From: Xanthobacteraceae bacterium
GTDB lineage: Bacteria > Pseudomonadota > Alphaproteobacteria > Rhizobiales > Xanthobacteraceae
DNA length: 64,000 nt
Direction of reading: 5' to 3'
Assembly (NCBI GenBank): GCA_019635635.1
Contig: JAHBZB010000001.1
Coordinates: forward strand, 1,116,001 to 1,180,000
The notes under the pieces are model-generated. The model saw only the letters and a list, made by a program, of their open reading frames with translations. It was not told where the DNA came from and did not search any database. This document shows positions 11,524-19,228 of the stretch, one piece after another (positions within the stretch are counted from its first letter, which is position 1; each line of letters begins with the position of its first letter). The translations under genes and the position numbers were made by a program.

Positions 11524-12138
11524 ATGACACCACGATTTTCTACCCAAACCGCTGAAGCCGATGCCGCACTCGTCCCGATGCCTCCGCGCGAGCGCATCCT
11601 GACGGCTGCATCGAACCTTTTTTACCGCCAGGGCATCCGGGCGGTGGGCGTCGACGCGATCGCGGAAGCGGCCGGCACCAACAAGATGACGCTCTACCGG
11701 CACTTCGAGTCGAAGGACGCGCTGGTCGCCGAATATCTCCGGCGGCTCTCGGGCAAGTCGCAGAAGTTCTGGACCTATATCGAGCGCGAATATCCGGATG
11801 ACCCGCGCAAGCAGCTTGCCGTTTGGCTCGAAGCGGCGGGGCAGGATGCGAATGACCCTCAGGGCCGCGGTTGCGCACTCGCAAACGCGGCTGTCGAGCT
11901 TGCCGAGAAGGGCCATCCCGCCCGCCGCGTGATCGAGGAACACAAGCGCGCGCAGCGCGACCGTCTCGCGAAGCTTTGCGCCGACGCGGGGCTCGACCAG
12001 CCGGAAATGCTCGCCGACGAACTATTCCTGCTGCTGGAAGGCGCGCGGGTCTGCGCCCAGAGCATCGGCGCCGACAGCCCCTGCTGCCGCTTCGTGCGCA
12101 TGGGCGAGGCGATCATCGCGTCGCACGAGCAGAAGTAA
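11524..12138 (+). CDS. TetR/AcrR family transcriptional regulator
   Basis: The 204-residue protein has an N-terminal TetR DNA-binding domain: RERILTAASNLFYRQGIRAV, then the helix-turn-helix VDAIAEAAGTNKMTLYRHFESKDALV (key part AGTNKMTLYRHFESK). The C-terminal ligand domain has a Cys-containing segment (GRGCALANAAVELAEKGHPA) that could sense electrophiles, as in NemR; this is inference. It is divergent from the ene-reductase unit with a two-copy operator between. The ATG at 11524 is used; the ATG at 11578, nearer the HTH, is a possible alternative start. Confidence 0.85.
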   Translation: MTPRFSTQTAEADAALVPMPPRERILTAASNLFYRQGIRAVGVDAIAEAAGTNKMTLYRHFESKDALVAEYLRRLSGKSQKFWTYIEREYPDDPRKQLAVWLEAAGQDANDPQGRGCALANAAVELAEKGHPARRVIEEHKRAQRDRLAKLCADAGLDQPEMLADELFLLLEGARVCAQSIGADSPCCRFVRMGEAIIASHEQK

Positions 12139-12228
12139 CGCCGGTTCCCGTCACGCTTCCGTGAATTGCCTTCGGTCGCGGCAACGTTCTACCTGTCTGC
12201 GGGGTTGGACGTCCGAGGAGGAATCACG

Positions 12229-13212
12229 ATGCTGATCAAGCGCAAACGCGGCTGGGAAATCCCGGAATCGCGGGCGACCTCCGAGAGCGTCTATTTCACC
12301 CGCCGCAGACTGCTCGGCGCAGGCGCCTCGCTCGCCGCCGCGTCCTTTTTCCCGGAACTGGCAAGCGCGCAGCGCACGACCGACGTTCCCGATCCGACCG
12401 CGGCGCTTTATCCGGCGAAGCGCAACGAGAAATACAAATTCGACGGCAAGCTCACCGAGGAGCGGCTCGCGTCGAACTACAACAATTTCTACGAATACGG
12501 CACGAGCAAATACATCGCCTCTGCCGCGCAGCAGCTTCAGATCCGCCCATGGCAGATCAAGATCGACGGCATGGTCGAGAAGGAACAGACCGTCGATATC
12601 GACACGCTGATTAAGGCGGTTGCCTCGTCGTTGCAGGAGCGCACCTATCGCCTGCGCTGCGTCGAGGCGTGGTCGGCGGTGATCCCGTGGACCGGATTCC
12701 CGATGGCGGAGCTCGTGAAGTTCGCGAAGCCGCTTGCGGGCGCAAAATATATCCGCATGGAAACCTTCAACGATCCGAAGATGGCGCCCGAACAGCGGCC
12801 CGGTTTTCTCTCCGACGGCAACTGGCCTTATGTCGAAGGCTGCACGATCGCGGAAGCGAACAACGAACTCGCCTTCATGGTGACCGGCGCCTACGGCAAG
12901 CCGGGCTACAAGCAGTTCGGCGCGCCGATCCGCCTGATGATGCCGTGGAAGTACGGCTTCAAGGCGATCAAATCCATCGTGCGCGTGTCGTTCACCGACA
13001 AGCGTCCGGTCGGTTACTGGGAGCAGTTGCAGCGGCAGGAATACGGCTTCTGGGCCAACGTGAATCCGCAGGTGTCGCATCCGCGCTGGTCGCAGGCGTC
13101 CGAGCGCGACATCGGTACCGGCGAGCGCCGCCAGACCGTGCTGTTCAACGGCTACGGCGAATATGTCGCCGGGATTTACAAAGACCTCCAGAACGAGCGG
13201 CTCTGGGCGTAA
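12229..13212 (+). CDS. msrP: protein-methionine-sulfoxide reductase catalytic subunit MsrP
   Basis: The 327-residue product matches MsrP (YedY), the periplasmic molybdopterin enzyme that repairs oxidised methionine in envelope proteins. A twin-arginine signal is visible (FTRRRLLGAGASLAAASFF, residues 23-41, cleavage near ELASAQ). The molybdenum-ligand cysteine lies in YRLRCVEAWSAVIPW, and the cofactor-binding segment is GAPIRLMMPWKYGFKAIKS. The ATG at 12229 follows GAGGAGG. The haem-membrane partner MsrQ, normally the next gene, is absent: 13213-13577 holds only a repeat and a terminator. Confidence 0.92.
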   Translation: MLIKRKRGWEIPESRATSESVYFTRRRLLGAGASLAAASFFPELASAQRTTDVPDPTAALYPAKRNEKYKFDGKLTEERLASNYNNFYEYGTSKYIASAAQQLQIRPWQIKIDGMVEKEQTVDIDTLIKAVASSLQERTYRLRCVEAWSAVIPWTGFPMAELVKFAKPLAGAKYIRMETFNDPKMAPEQRPGFLSDGNWPYVEGCTIAEANNELAFMVTGAYGKPGYKQFGAPIRLMMPWKYGFKAIKSIVRVSFTDKRPVGYWEQLQRQEYGFWANVNPQVSHPRWSQASERDIGTGERRQTVLFNGYGEYVAGIYKDLQNERLWA

Positions 13213-13240
13213 CGCCCAATCTTCAAATTAGAAACTTTCA

Positions 13241-13344
13241 TGTCATTCCGGACGCGTGTCAGCGCGATCCGGAATCCAAGGCAGCTTGCGTCTGCGGTTC
13301 TGGATTCCGGGTTCGCGAGCGATGCACGCGCCCCCGGAATGACA
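13241..13344. repeat. palindromic intergenic repeat with TGTCATTCCGG ends
   Basis: The element is bounded by TGTCATTCCGG (13241-13251) and its exact complement CCGGAATGACA (13334-13344). An internal inverted pair, CCGGAATCCA (13269-13278) and TGGATTCCGG (13301-13310), makes a second stem. This looks like the short non-autonomous palindromic repeats scattered between genes in Hyphomicrobiales. Only one copy is present in the window. Confidence 0.75.
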
Positions 13345-13364
13345 ATCATTCAGGAAAAAATAAA

Positions 13365-13392
13365 AGGCCGGGTTCCTTGCGGAACCCGGCCT
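13365..13392 (-). terminator. intrinsic terminator for the trxB-LysR transcript
   Basis: Arms AGGCCGGGTTCC (13365-13376) and GGAACCCGGCCT (13381-13392) pair perfectly around a four-base loop. On the minus strand the hairpin is followed by TTTATTTTTTCC, so it terminates transcription coming from the LysR gene. Confidence 0.85.
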
Positions 13393-13577
13393 GGATAGTC
13401 GCGCCGCTTGCGCGGCGTGTGCCTGCCAGAGGGAGAAGTTGCCATCGCGCGCGCAGGGAAGGGGGAAGGGAGCGCGCGTAGCTACAGGGCACGGATTGAT
13501 ATTTGTCCCGATCGGCATGCGCGGCAATGCGGGTAGCTACATACCCGCCATGCGAGCCGCGCAGGACGTTACGGAAA

Positions 13578-14477
13578 TCAGTATTTCCAGCGCTGGGCGT
13601 TCGCGAGCAGGAAATCGCGGAATACCTGAATACGCGCCACCGAACGCAGTTCTTCCGGATAGACGAAATAGGCATCCAGCGTCGGCGCTTCGCGCTCGCT
13701 GAACAGCCGCACCAAATTCTCGTTTCCTTCAACGAGATAGTCCGGAAGCGTTGCGATGCCGACGCTGTTCTCCACAGCAACTTTCAGCCCGACGACGTTG
13801 TTCACGGTCATCGAAGCAATGCGCGGGTTGCCGTCGCGTCCCATTTCGCCGAGCCAGTTCAGGTTCGAGAAATAGCCTGGCACATTTCCACCCAGCATCA
13901 GGATGCGGTGGCCGTCGAGTTCCTCCGGCGAACGCGGATGGCCCTTCTTCGCCAGATATTCGGTCGAAGCATAGGCGTGGAAGTGCACGGTGAAGAGCTT
14001 GCGCTGGATGAGATCGGGCTGCACCGGCTGGCGCAGGCGGATCGCGACGTCCGCTTCGCGCATGCCGAGGTCGAGTTCCTCGTCGGTCAGCTGCAAGTGG
14101 ATGCGGATGTCCGGATAAAGCTCGAGAAATTCGTCGATGCGCGCGGTCAGCCAGTAGGAGCCGAGGCCGACGGTCGTGGTGACGCGCATCTCGCCGTTCG
14201 GCTTCTCGCGGTTGTCGGTGAGCTTGGTGCGTACCGCCTCGAGCTTCATGAACACGTCATGCGCGGTACGGAACAGCATCTCGCCCTGTTCGGTGAGGAT
14301 CAGCCCGCGCGCGTGACGATGAAACAGCGGCGCTTTGAGTTCTTGTTCAAGCGCGGAAACCTGGCGGCTTACCGCGGATTGCGAAAGGCCGAGCGCTTCG
14401 CCGGCATGCGTAAAGGAACCGGCTTCCGCGGCGACGTGGAAGACCTTCAGCTTGTCCCAGTCCATGCCCCCGCTCAT
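13578..14477 (-). CDS. LysR family transcriptional regulator
   Basis: The 299-residue protein has the N-terminal winged helix of LysR regulators (DKLKVFHVAAEAGSFTHAGE, then LGLSQSAVSRQVSALEQEL) and a periplasmic-binding-protein-like effector domain from about residue 95 (GEMRVTTTVGLGSYWLT). Its start codon overlaps the trxB stop codon by four bases (ATGA at 14474-14477). The two are therefore translationally coupled and share a transcript that ends at the terminator at 13365. The target genes and inducer cannot be told; thiol-redox genes are an obvious guess from the coupling. Confidence 0.87.
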   Translation of the reverse strand: MSGGMDWDKLKVFHVAAEAGSFTHAGEALGLSQSAVSRQVSALEQELKAPLFHRHARGLILTEQGEMLFRTAHDVFMKLEAVRTKLTDNREKPNGEMRVTTTVGLGSYWLTARIDEFLELYPDIRIHLQLTDEELDLGMREADVAIRLRQPVQPDLIQRKLFTVHFHAYASTEYLAKKGHPRSPEELDGHRILMLGGNVPGYFSNLNWLGEMGRDGNPRIASMTVNNVVGLKVAVENSVGIATLPDYLVEGNENLVRLFSEREAPTLDAYFVYPEELRSVARIQVFRDFLLANAQRWKY

Positions 14478-15436
14478 TCCGCAGCCGCGCGGTCAGCGCC
14501 CTCCGCGGCGAGGAAGCGTTCGGCCTCGAGTGCCGCCATGCAGCCCATGCCGGCGGCGGTCACGGCCTGACGGAATACGTCGTCGGTGACGTCGCCCGCG
14601 GCGAACAGGCCGGGTACGGAAGTCGCGGTCGAATCCGGCGCGGTCCAGACATAGCCGTTCGGCTTCATCTTGATCTTACCGGCGACGAGTTCGGTCGAAG
14701 GCTGGTGGCCGATGGCGATGAACACGCCGTCGGTGGCGCGGTCGGCGATCGCGCCCGAGCGGACGTTCTTCAGCTTCACGCCGGTCACCTTCTGCGGCGT
14801 GCCGCCGCCGGTGATTTCCTCGATCGCCGAGTCCCAGACCAGTTCGACCTTCGGGTTCTTGAACAGGCGGTCCTGCAGGATGCGCTCGGCGCGGAGCGAG
14901 TCGCGGCGATGCACGAGCGTTACCTTGGAGGCGAAATTGGTGAGAAAGAGCGCTTCCTCGACCGCGGTGTTGCCGCCGCCGACGACCACGACATCCTTGT
15001 TCTTGTAAAAAAAGCCGTCGCAGGTCGCACAGGCCGAAACACCGGCGCCGCGATATTTCTGCTCGGACGGCAGATCGAGCCACTTCGCCTGCGCGCCGGT
15101 CGCGAGAATCACGGTATCGGCGAGATAGACGCCGCCCGACTCGAGCGTAATGCGGAACGGGCGCTGGGCGGTGTCGAGTTCCTTCACATGGTCGGCGACG
15201 AGCTTGGTGCCGACATGGGCGGCCTGGGCCTTCATCTGCTCCATGAGCCAGGGGCCCTGGATCACGTCGGCGAAGCCCGGATAATTCTCGACGTCGGTGG
15301 TGATGGTGAGCTGGCCGCCGGGCTGGATGCCTTCGATCAGCACCGGCTCGAGCATGGCGCGGGCGGCATAAATGGCGGCCGTATAACCGGCCGGGCCGGA
15401 ACCGATGATGACGACCTTCGCGTGCGTCGCGGACAT
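14474..15436 (-). CDS. trxB: thioredoxin-disulfide reductase
   Basis: The 320-residue cytosolic flavoprotein reduces thioredoxin with NADPH. It has the FAD dinucleotide fold VVIIGSGPAGYTAAIYAAR, the redox pair Cys-Ala-Thr-Cys in GVSACATCDGFFYKNKD, the NADPH-binding VVVVGGGNTAVEEALFL, and the C-terminal FAD motif VPGLFAAGDVTDDVFRQA. The length is standard. It is followed by a coupled LysR gene and is divergent from the Lrp-type regulator at 15637, with 200 bases between them. Confidence 0.95.
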   Translation of the reverse strand: MSATHAKVVIIGSGPAGYTAAIYAARAMLEPVLIEGIQPGGQLTITTDVENYPGFADVIQGPWLMEQMKAQAAHVGTKLVADHVKELDTAQRPFRITLESGGVYLADTVILATGAQAKWLDLPSEQKYRGAGVSACATCDGFFYKNKDVVVVGGGNTAVEEALFLTNFASKVTLVHRRDSLRAERILQDRLFKNPKVELVWDSAIEEITGGGTPQKVTGVKLKNVRSGAIADRATDGVFIAIGHQPSTELVAGKIKMKPNGYVWTAPDSTATSVPGLFAAGDVTDDVFRQAVTAAGMGCMAALEAERFLAAEGADRAAAE

Positions 15437-15568
15437 GGCGATATTCCCGATGGAGAGGCTTCATCCGCGCCGGCTAGGTGCCCCCCGAGCCATGCGCTGT
15501 GCGCATATATCTAGGGTACCGGGCAGTACTGGGGCAAGCACCATGCCCAACTTTCAACCGTATGCTCA

Positions 15569-15626
15569 CGCAATATTGTTTCGCGCGCAGTTTTCTTGTT
15601 CTAGGGTGCCGCGAAAGAATATTGCG
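15569..15626. promoter_or_regulatory. inverted operator pair around a candidate Lrp-gene promoter
   Basis: CGCAATATTGTTTCGC (15569-15584) and GCGAAAGAATATTGCG (15611-15626) are inverted copies with 15 of 16 bases matching and 42 bases centre to centre, four helical turns. A candidate promoter lies between and across them: TTGTTT (15576-15581), 17 bases, TTCTAG (15599-15604). Lrp/AsnC proteins bind such phased sites as octamers, so autoregulation is likely. Confidence 0.6.
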
Positions 15627-15636
15627 GAGACCTCCC

Positions 15637-16110
15637 TTGCTCGCGAGCCTCGACAAGATCGACTGGCACATCCTCCAGATTTTGCAGGAGGAAGGCCGCA
15701 TCACGAATGTCGAGCTGGCACGCCGGGTCGGGATTTCCGCGCCGCCCTGCCTGCGCCGTGTGCGTGCCCTGGAAGAGGCAGGCTACATCCGCGGCTACCG
15801 TGCGCTGCTCGACGAGAAGGCGCTCGGCTATCCGGTGACGGTATTTGCGATGGTGCATCTCGCGAGCCAGGCCGAGAACGATCTCAGCGCGTTCAACGAG
15901 CGGGTGAAGAACTGGCCGCTGGTGCGCGAGTGCCACATGCTTTCGGGTGAATTCGACTTCATCATGAAGTGCGTGGCACCCGACCTTGGGACGTTTCAGG
16001 CTTTCGTGTCCGAACTGACTTCCGCGCCCAACGTGCGCAACGTGAAAACGTCGCTGACGCTCGGCCGCTCGAAAGACGCGCCGAACGTGCCGCTGGAAAA
16101 GAAAGCCTGA
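15637..16110 (+). CDS. Lrp/AsnC family transcriptional regulator
   Basis: The 157-residue protein has an AsnC-type helix-turn-helix (LDKIDWHILQILQEEGRITN, then VELARRVGISAPPCLRRVRALEE) and a C-terminal RAM/AsnC ligand domain (VRECHMLSGEFDFIMKCVAPD). Such proteins sense amino acids and form octamers. The TTG at 15637 is the best start: it follows GCGGAGACC and places the protein start directly before the HTH. The frame upstream runs through the operator and promoter and is not coding. The gene ends 3 bases before a convergent gene at 16114. Confidence 0.87.
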   Translation: MLASLDKIDWHILQILQEEGRITNVELARRVGISAPPCLRRVRALEEAGYIRGYRALLDEKALGYPVTVFAMVHLASQAENDLSAFNERVKNWPLVRECHMLSGEFDFIMKCVAPDLGTFQAFVSELTSAPNVRNVKTSLTLGRSKDAPNVPLEKKA

Positions 16111-16113
16111 TCT

Positions 16114-16533
16114 TCAGAGATATTTTGCGACCCATCGCGCGAAAACCTGCACGAGGTTTTGCACGCGCACGCTTTCGCCCTGCGGCGTGAAAGCATTCAA
16201 CGAGCGCTCGAAGGGCAGCGTGAGCCGGATCGGAATCGGATCGCGCTTCGGCACGATCACGACGCCGTCGAGAAAATCCGCGCGCTCGGCAATGCCGAAG
16301 CCGGGCTGGCGCATGATTTTCGCATCGAGAATGCGAACGCGAAGCGGCCCGCTATATTTCCCGCGTACGGTTTTTCCGATCTCGGCTGCCAGCGCACCGC
16401 GCAGATAGGCGGCGAGTTGCGGTTCGCTACGCGAAACCGGCGGCGCAATTTCCACGCTTATGCGTTGCGCCTGCGCTTCCGCGCCGAGGAAGATCGTGAT
16501 GATTGCCGTGAAGGCGATGAAGAGCGTGCGCAA
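16114..16533 (-). CDS. hypothetical secreted protein, paralogue of the one at 18134
   Basis: The 139-residue product has a signal peptide (residues 1-23, ending EAQAQ) and a mature domain that is probably periplasmic. Near its C-terminus VVIVPKRDPIPIRLTLPFE and FARWVAKYL closely resemble VVVVPGRGPIPIRVVLPPD and FAQWAAREA of the protein at 18134-18592. The two are paralogues of an unrecognised family. The probable start is a TTG at 16531-16533 with only a weak ribosome binding site. It lies 14 bases after the GT39 stop codon, so it is co-transcribed with that gene. Confidence 0.62.
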   Translation of the reverse strand: MRTLFIAFTAIITIFLGAEAQAQRISVEIAPPVSRSEPQLAAYLRGALAAEIGKTVRGKYSGPLRVRILDAKIMRQPGFGIAERADFLDGVVIVPKRDPIPIRLTLPFERSLNAFTPQGESVRVQNLVQVFARWVAKYL

Positions 16534-16547
16534 GTTCGTGCCGTCCG

Positions 16548-18062
16548 TTAACGCGCTTCGACCAGTAGCAGATCGAATTTGCCATAGCGACCGATCCGCT
16601 GAATGACGCGCTTCTGCGCCGCCGCGCTACTGAGGAAAACCTCGGCTTCGATGACGGCGACATAGGCTGCGTCCGGTCCGATGCGCGACCAGGCTTCGTT
16701 TGCGTTGGCGGCAGCGAGCGCTTTTCCTCGCGTGTAAAATTCCGCGGAGAATGGCCGGCGCCTGACGAAAATAAGCGGAGCCGCTGTTTTTCCCCGCGCC
16801 GAAAGAGAAGTTTCGTAGGCCGCCAAGAGATCGCCGGTGCTCTTTTGCTGATAGACGGCGGGCCGGGACCACATGACAGCGGCTGTGCACAGGACGGCCA
16901 GCGTGATCAGCATGCCCGCGCAAAGCGCGCGATTGATCTCGAAGCCTTTGCGCGCCTGTGCGGCCAGCCATTGGCCGCCCCAGATCGCGGCCGCCGGCAT
17001 TCCCGGCAGCAGATAGTTGAAGCTGACATTGCGCGCGAAGGTAAAGAGAAGGAGCGGCGTGATCGCCCAAAGCAGAAGATAGCTGCGCCACTGTCGTTCG
17101 CCGGAGGAGAAGAAGGCCGCCGCTAATCCGGTTCCGGGTTTGCGCCAGCGCCAGATCGCGATCGGCATCAGGATGGACCAGGGCAGCAGGCCTGCGAGCG
17201 CGTATACCCAGATCGCGCCGATCGGAGACTTGTGCGCATTGCCATGATGATCGCCGGCCCAGCCCGGTTCGATGAAGCGCTGAAAATGCTCTCCGATCAG
17301 AAAGTAATGCAGGAAGCCGGGCGTGCGTTGTTCGGCGGCGAGGTACCAGGGCAGGGCGACGAGCGCGGTCAGCAACAGGCCAGGGATCCAGCGCAATCCG
17401 CGCCAGACATCGCGCCAGCGCGAATTGAGCGCGGTCCAAAGAAAAAGCGGGAATGCGACCAGCAACACCACCACCGGTCCTTTCGCCAGCAATCCAATGG
17501 CGAGACCACTGAAGAAGAGCAGGTTCGGAAGCCACTTCGGCCTGTAGACTGCGCCGGACGTGCTCTGCGTTTCGAGCGCGAGCCAGAAGCCCGCCATGCT
17601 TAGCGTGACGCCGAGGATGAGTTCGATGTCCGTCATGACAGCGCCGGCGATGACGAAGAAAACCGGCGACGCGGAAAGAAGGACAATGGCCGGCCAGAGG
17701 GATTTCGGATCCTTGCGGCTCGTCATCCATGCCACCAGGCCGATGACCGCAAACGCTGCCGCCAGATGCGGCAGCCGTGCCGCGAATTCATGGACGCCGA
17801 AGAGATCGAAACTCGCGGCCGTCAGCCAGAACGAGAGCGGCGGCTTTCCCCAATAGGGTACGCCGTAGTCGAACCAGGGCGTCACCCAGTCGTTCAGTTC
17901 GGTCATCTTGCGGGCAATTTCGCCGTAGCGGGCCTCGGTCGTGTCCATCAAGGGCACGACGATCATCGCGCCGAGGCGGATCAACAAGAGCAGAGCGAGC
18001 AGAATTGGCACGCCGAGACCGAAAGCTTTCGATCCGTGAGTTCTGGTTTCATCTACCGGCAT
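16548..18062 (-). CDS. glycosyltransferase family 39 (ArnT-like) membrane protein
   Basis: The 504-residue protein has about eleven membrane helices. The first periplasmic loop reads PLMDTTEARYGEIARKM, the hallmark of ArnT/PMT-like GT-C enzymes whose acidic residues bind the lipid-phosphate sugar donor, followed by YWGKPPLSFWLTAASF. ArnT relatives add aminoarabinose or other sugars to lipid A or envelope glycans on the periplasmic face. It is flanked on both sides by small secreted paralogues reading the same way, which suggests an envelope-related cluster. The donor sugar is not known. Confidence 0.85.
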   Translation of the reverse strand: MPVDETRTHGSKAFGLGVPILLALLLLIRLGAMIVVPLMDTTEARYGEIARKMTELNDWVTPWFDYGVPYWGKPPLSFWLTAASFDLFGVHEFAARLPHLAAAFAVIGLVAWMTSRKDPKSLWPAIVLLSASPVFFVIAGAVMTDIELILGVTLSMAGFWLALETQSTSGAVYRPKWLPNLLFFSGLAIGLLAKGPVVVLLVAFPLFLWTALNSRWRDVWRGLRWIPGLLLTALVALPWYLAAEQRTPGFLHYFLIGEHFQRFIEPGWAGDHHGNAHKSPIGAIWVYALAGLLPWSILMPIAIWRWRKPGTGLAAAFFSSGERQWRSYLLLWAITPLLLFTFARNVSFNYLLPGMPAAAIWGGQWLAAQARKGFEINRALCAGMLITLAVLCTAAVMWSRPAVYQQKSTGDLLAAYETSLSARGKTAAPLIFVRRRPFSAEFYTRGKALAAANANEAWSRIGPDAAYVAVIEAEVFLSSAAAQKRVIQRIGRYGKFDLLLVEAR

Positions 18063-18133
18063 CAGGCAGCGCGGCTAGAGGCAAATTTGCGAAAGGAGCG
18101 CGTCAACTCCTTCGCCGTGAACGATCGCAAGTT

Positions 18134-18592
18134 TCACGCTTCGCGTGCAGCCCACTGTGCGAAGGCTTCGATCAGGCGAAACACGCGCCGCTCGTCGACG
18201 TTCGGTGCGTACCATGCGCCGCCGGTATCGGGCGGCAGCACGACGCGGATTGGGATCGGGCCGCGGCCCGGCACGACCACGACGCCGTAAATCTCGTCGT
18301 TGATCTGGCCGGCCCAGGAATCCTGCCCGCCGAAACTGCCGAGTTCGATCTTGGTAATGCGAACGGTGAGCGTCGGGCCGCCATGGCCAAGACGGGCGCC
18401 GAGCGCCTTCGACAATTCGCCCGCGAGCATCGGCTTGATCGCAGCGGCGAGATGCGCGTGGCCGCGCACGGCGAGCCGCGAGGTGTCGATGGCAACCGCG
18501 CGATAGCTGCCGTCGCGCGCCCGCGCGGTGGTCGCATCGGCGGTCGCCGCGAACGCAATCGCGGCTGCGAGAATCGCGAGATATTTCCGCAT
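18134..18592 (-). CDS. hypothetical secreted protein, paralogue of the one at 16114
   Basis: The 152-residue protein has a signal peptide (MRKYLAILAAAIAFAATADA) and a mature domain that shares VVVVPGRGPIPIRVVLPPD and the closing FAQWAAREA with the protein at 16114-16533. The family is not recognised. The ATG at 18590-18592 follows AGGAG by eight bases; the GTG three codons upstream is too close to that site. It is 71 bases upstream of the GT39 gene in the same direction, so all three genes could form one transcript. Confidence 0.65.
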   Translation of the reverse strand: MRKYLAILAAAIAFAATADATTARARDGSYRAVAIDTSRLAVRGHAHLAAAIKPMLAGELSKALGARLGHGGPTLTVRITKIELGSFGGQDSWAGQINDEIYGVVVVPGRGPIPIRVVLPPDTGGAWYAPNVDERRVFRLIEAFAQWAAREA

Positions 18593-18628
18593 GAGCGGCA
18601 CTCCTGCTTGTTTCGTGACGGCGCGCCG

Positions 18629-19102
18629 TCAGATCCAGTCGATCTTCAGGACTTCGTAGCCCTTCGCGCCTTTCGGCGTCATGACTTCGACGGAAGCGCC
18701 TTTCTTCTTCCCGATCAGCGCGCGACCGATCGGGGAGGTGATCGAAATCTTGCCGTGCTTCGCGTCGGCCTCGGTTTCGCCGACGATCTGGAATTTGCGC
18801 TCCTCGTCGGTGTCCTCGTCGACCAAAGTCACGGTCGCGCCGAAGGTAATGGTGTCGCCCGAGAGCTTCGAGACGTCGATCACTTCCGCTCGGGAAATCT
18901 TGTCTTCCAACTCGGCGATGCGGCCTTCGTTCAGCGACTGCTGTTCCTTGGCGGCGTGATACTCGGCGTTTTCCGACAGGTCGCCGTGGCTGCGGGCCTC
19001 GGAAATCTGCTGAATGATCCGGGGACGGTCTTCCGTCTGGCGCTGGCGCAGCTCGACTTCAAGCTGGCTGTAGCCTGCCGCCGTCATCGGGATCTTTTCC
19101 AT
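18629..19102 (-). CDS. greA: transcription elongation factor GreA
   Basis: The 157-residue protein is GreA, which inserts its N-terminal coiled coil into the RNA polymerase secondary channel and stimulates cleavage of the backtracked transcript. The N-terminal coiled coil shows [20 protein letters not shown] with the acidic tip (Asp and Glu of GDLSENAEY). The C-terminal FKBP-like domain has [23 protein letters not shown]. The length matches the family (about 158). The ATG at 19100-19102 follows GGAGA by five bases. It lies 126 bases downstream of carB on the same strand. Confidence 0.95.
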   Translation of the reverse strand: MEKIPMTAAGYSQLEVELRQRQTEDRPRIIQQISEARSHGDLSENAEYHAAKEQQSLNEGRIAELEDKISRAEVIDVSKLSGDTITFGATVTLVDEDTDEERKFQIVGETEADAKHGKISITSPIGRALIGKKKGASVEVMTPKGAKGYEVLKIDWI

Positions 19103-19228
19103 CGTCGTCTCCAATTCCAACCGGCCATAACGCGGCCGATTCAGTAAAGTTCACCAACCGCGCGCCGGTGCTGGCTGCCCGCGATCGGACGAACCCTTTA
19201 CGAACGCGCCGTTTGGCTTCGGGGAGGT

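Larger units (their letters stand above)
13213..13577. other. 365-base intergenic region with palindromic repeat, terminator and small hairpin
   Basis: No credible gene is present. The stretch holds the palindromic repeat 13241-13344, the minus-strand terminator 13365-13392, and a hairpin with arms GCGGGTA (13529-13535) and TACCCGC (13542-13548) shortly after the LysR stop codon. The remaining bases show nothing I can assign. Confidence 0.6.
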
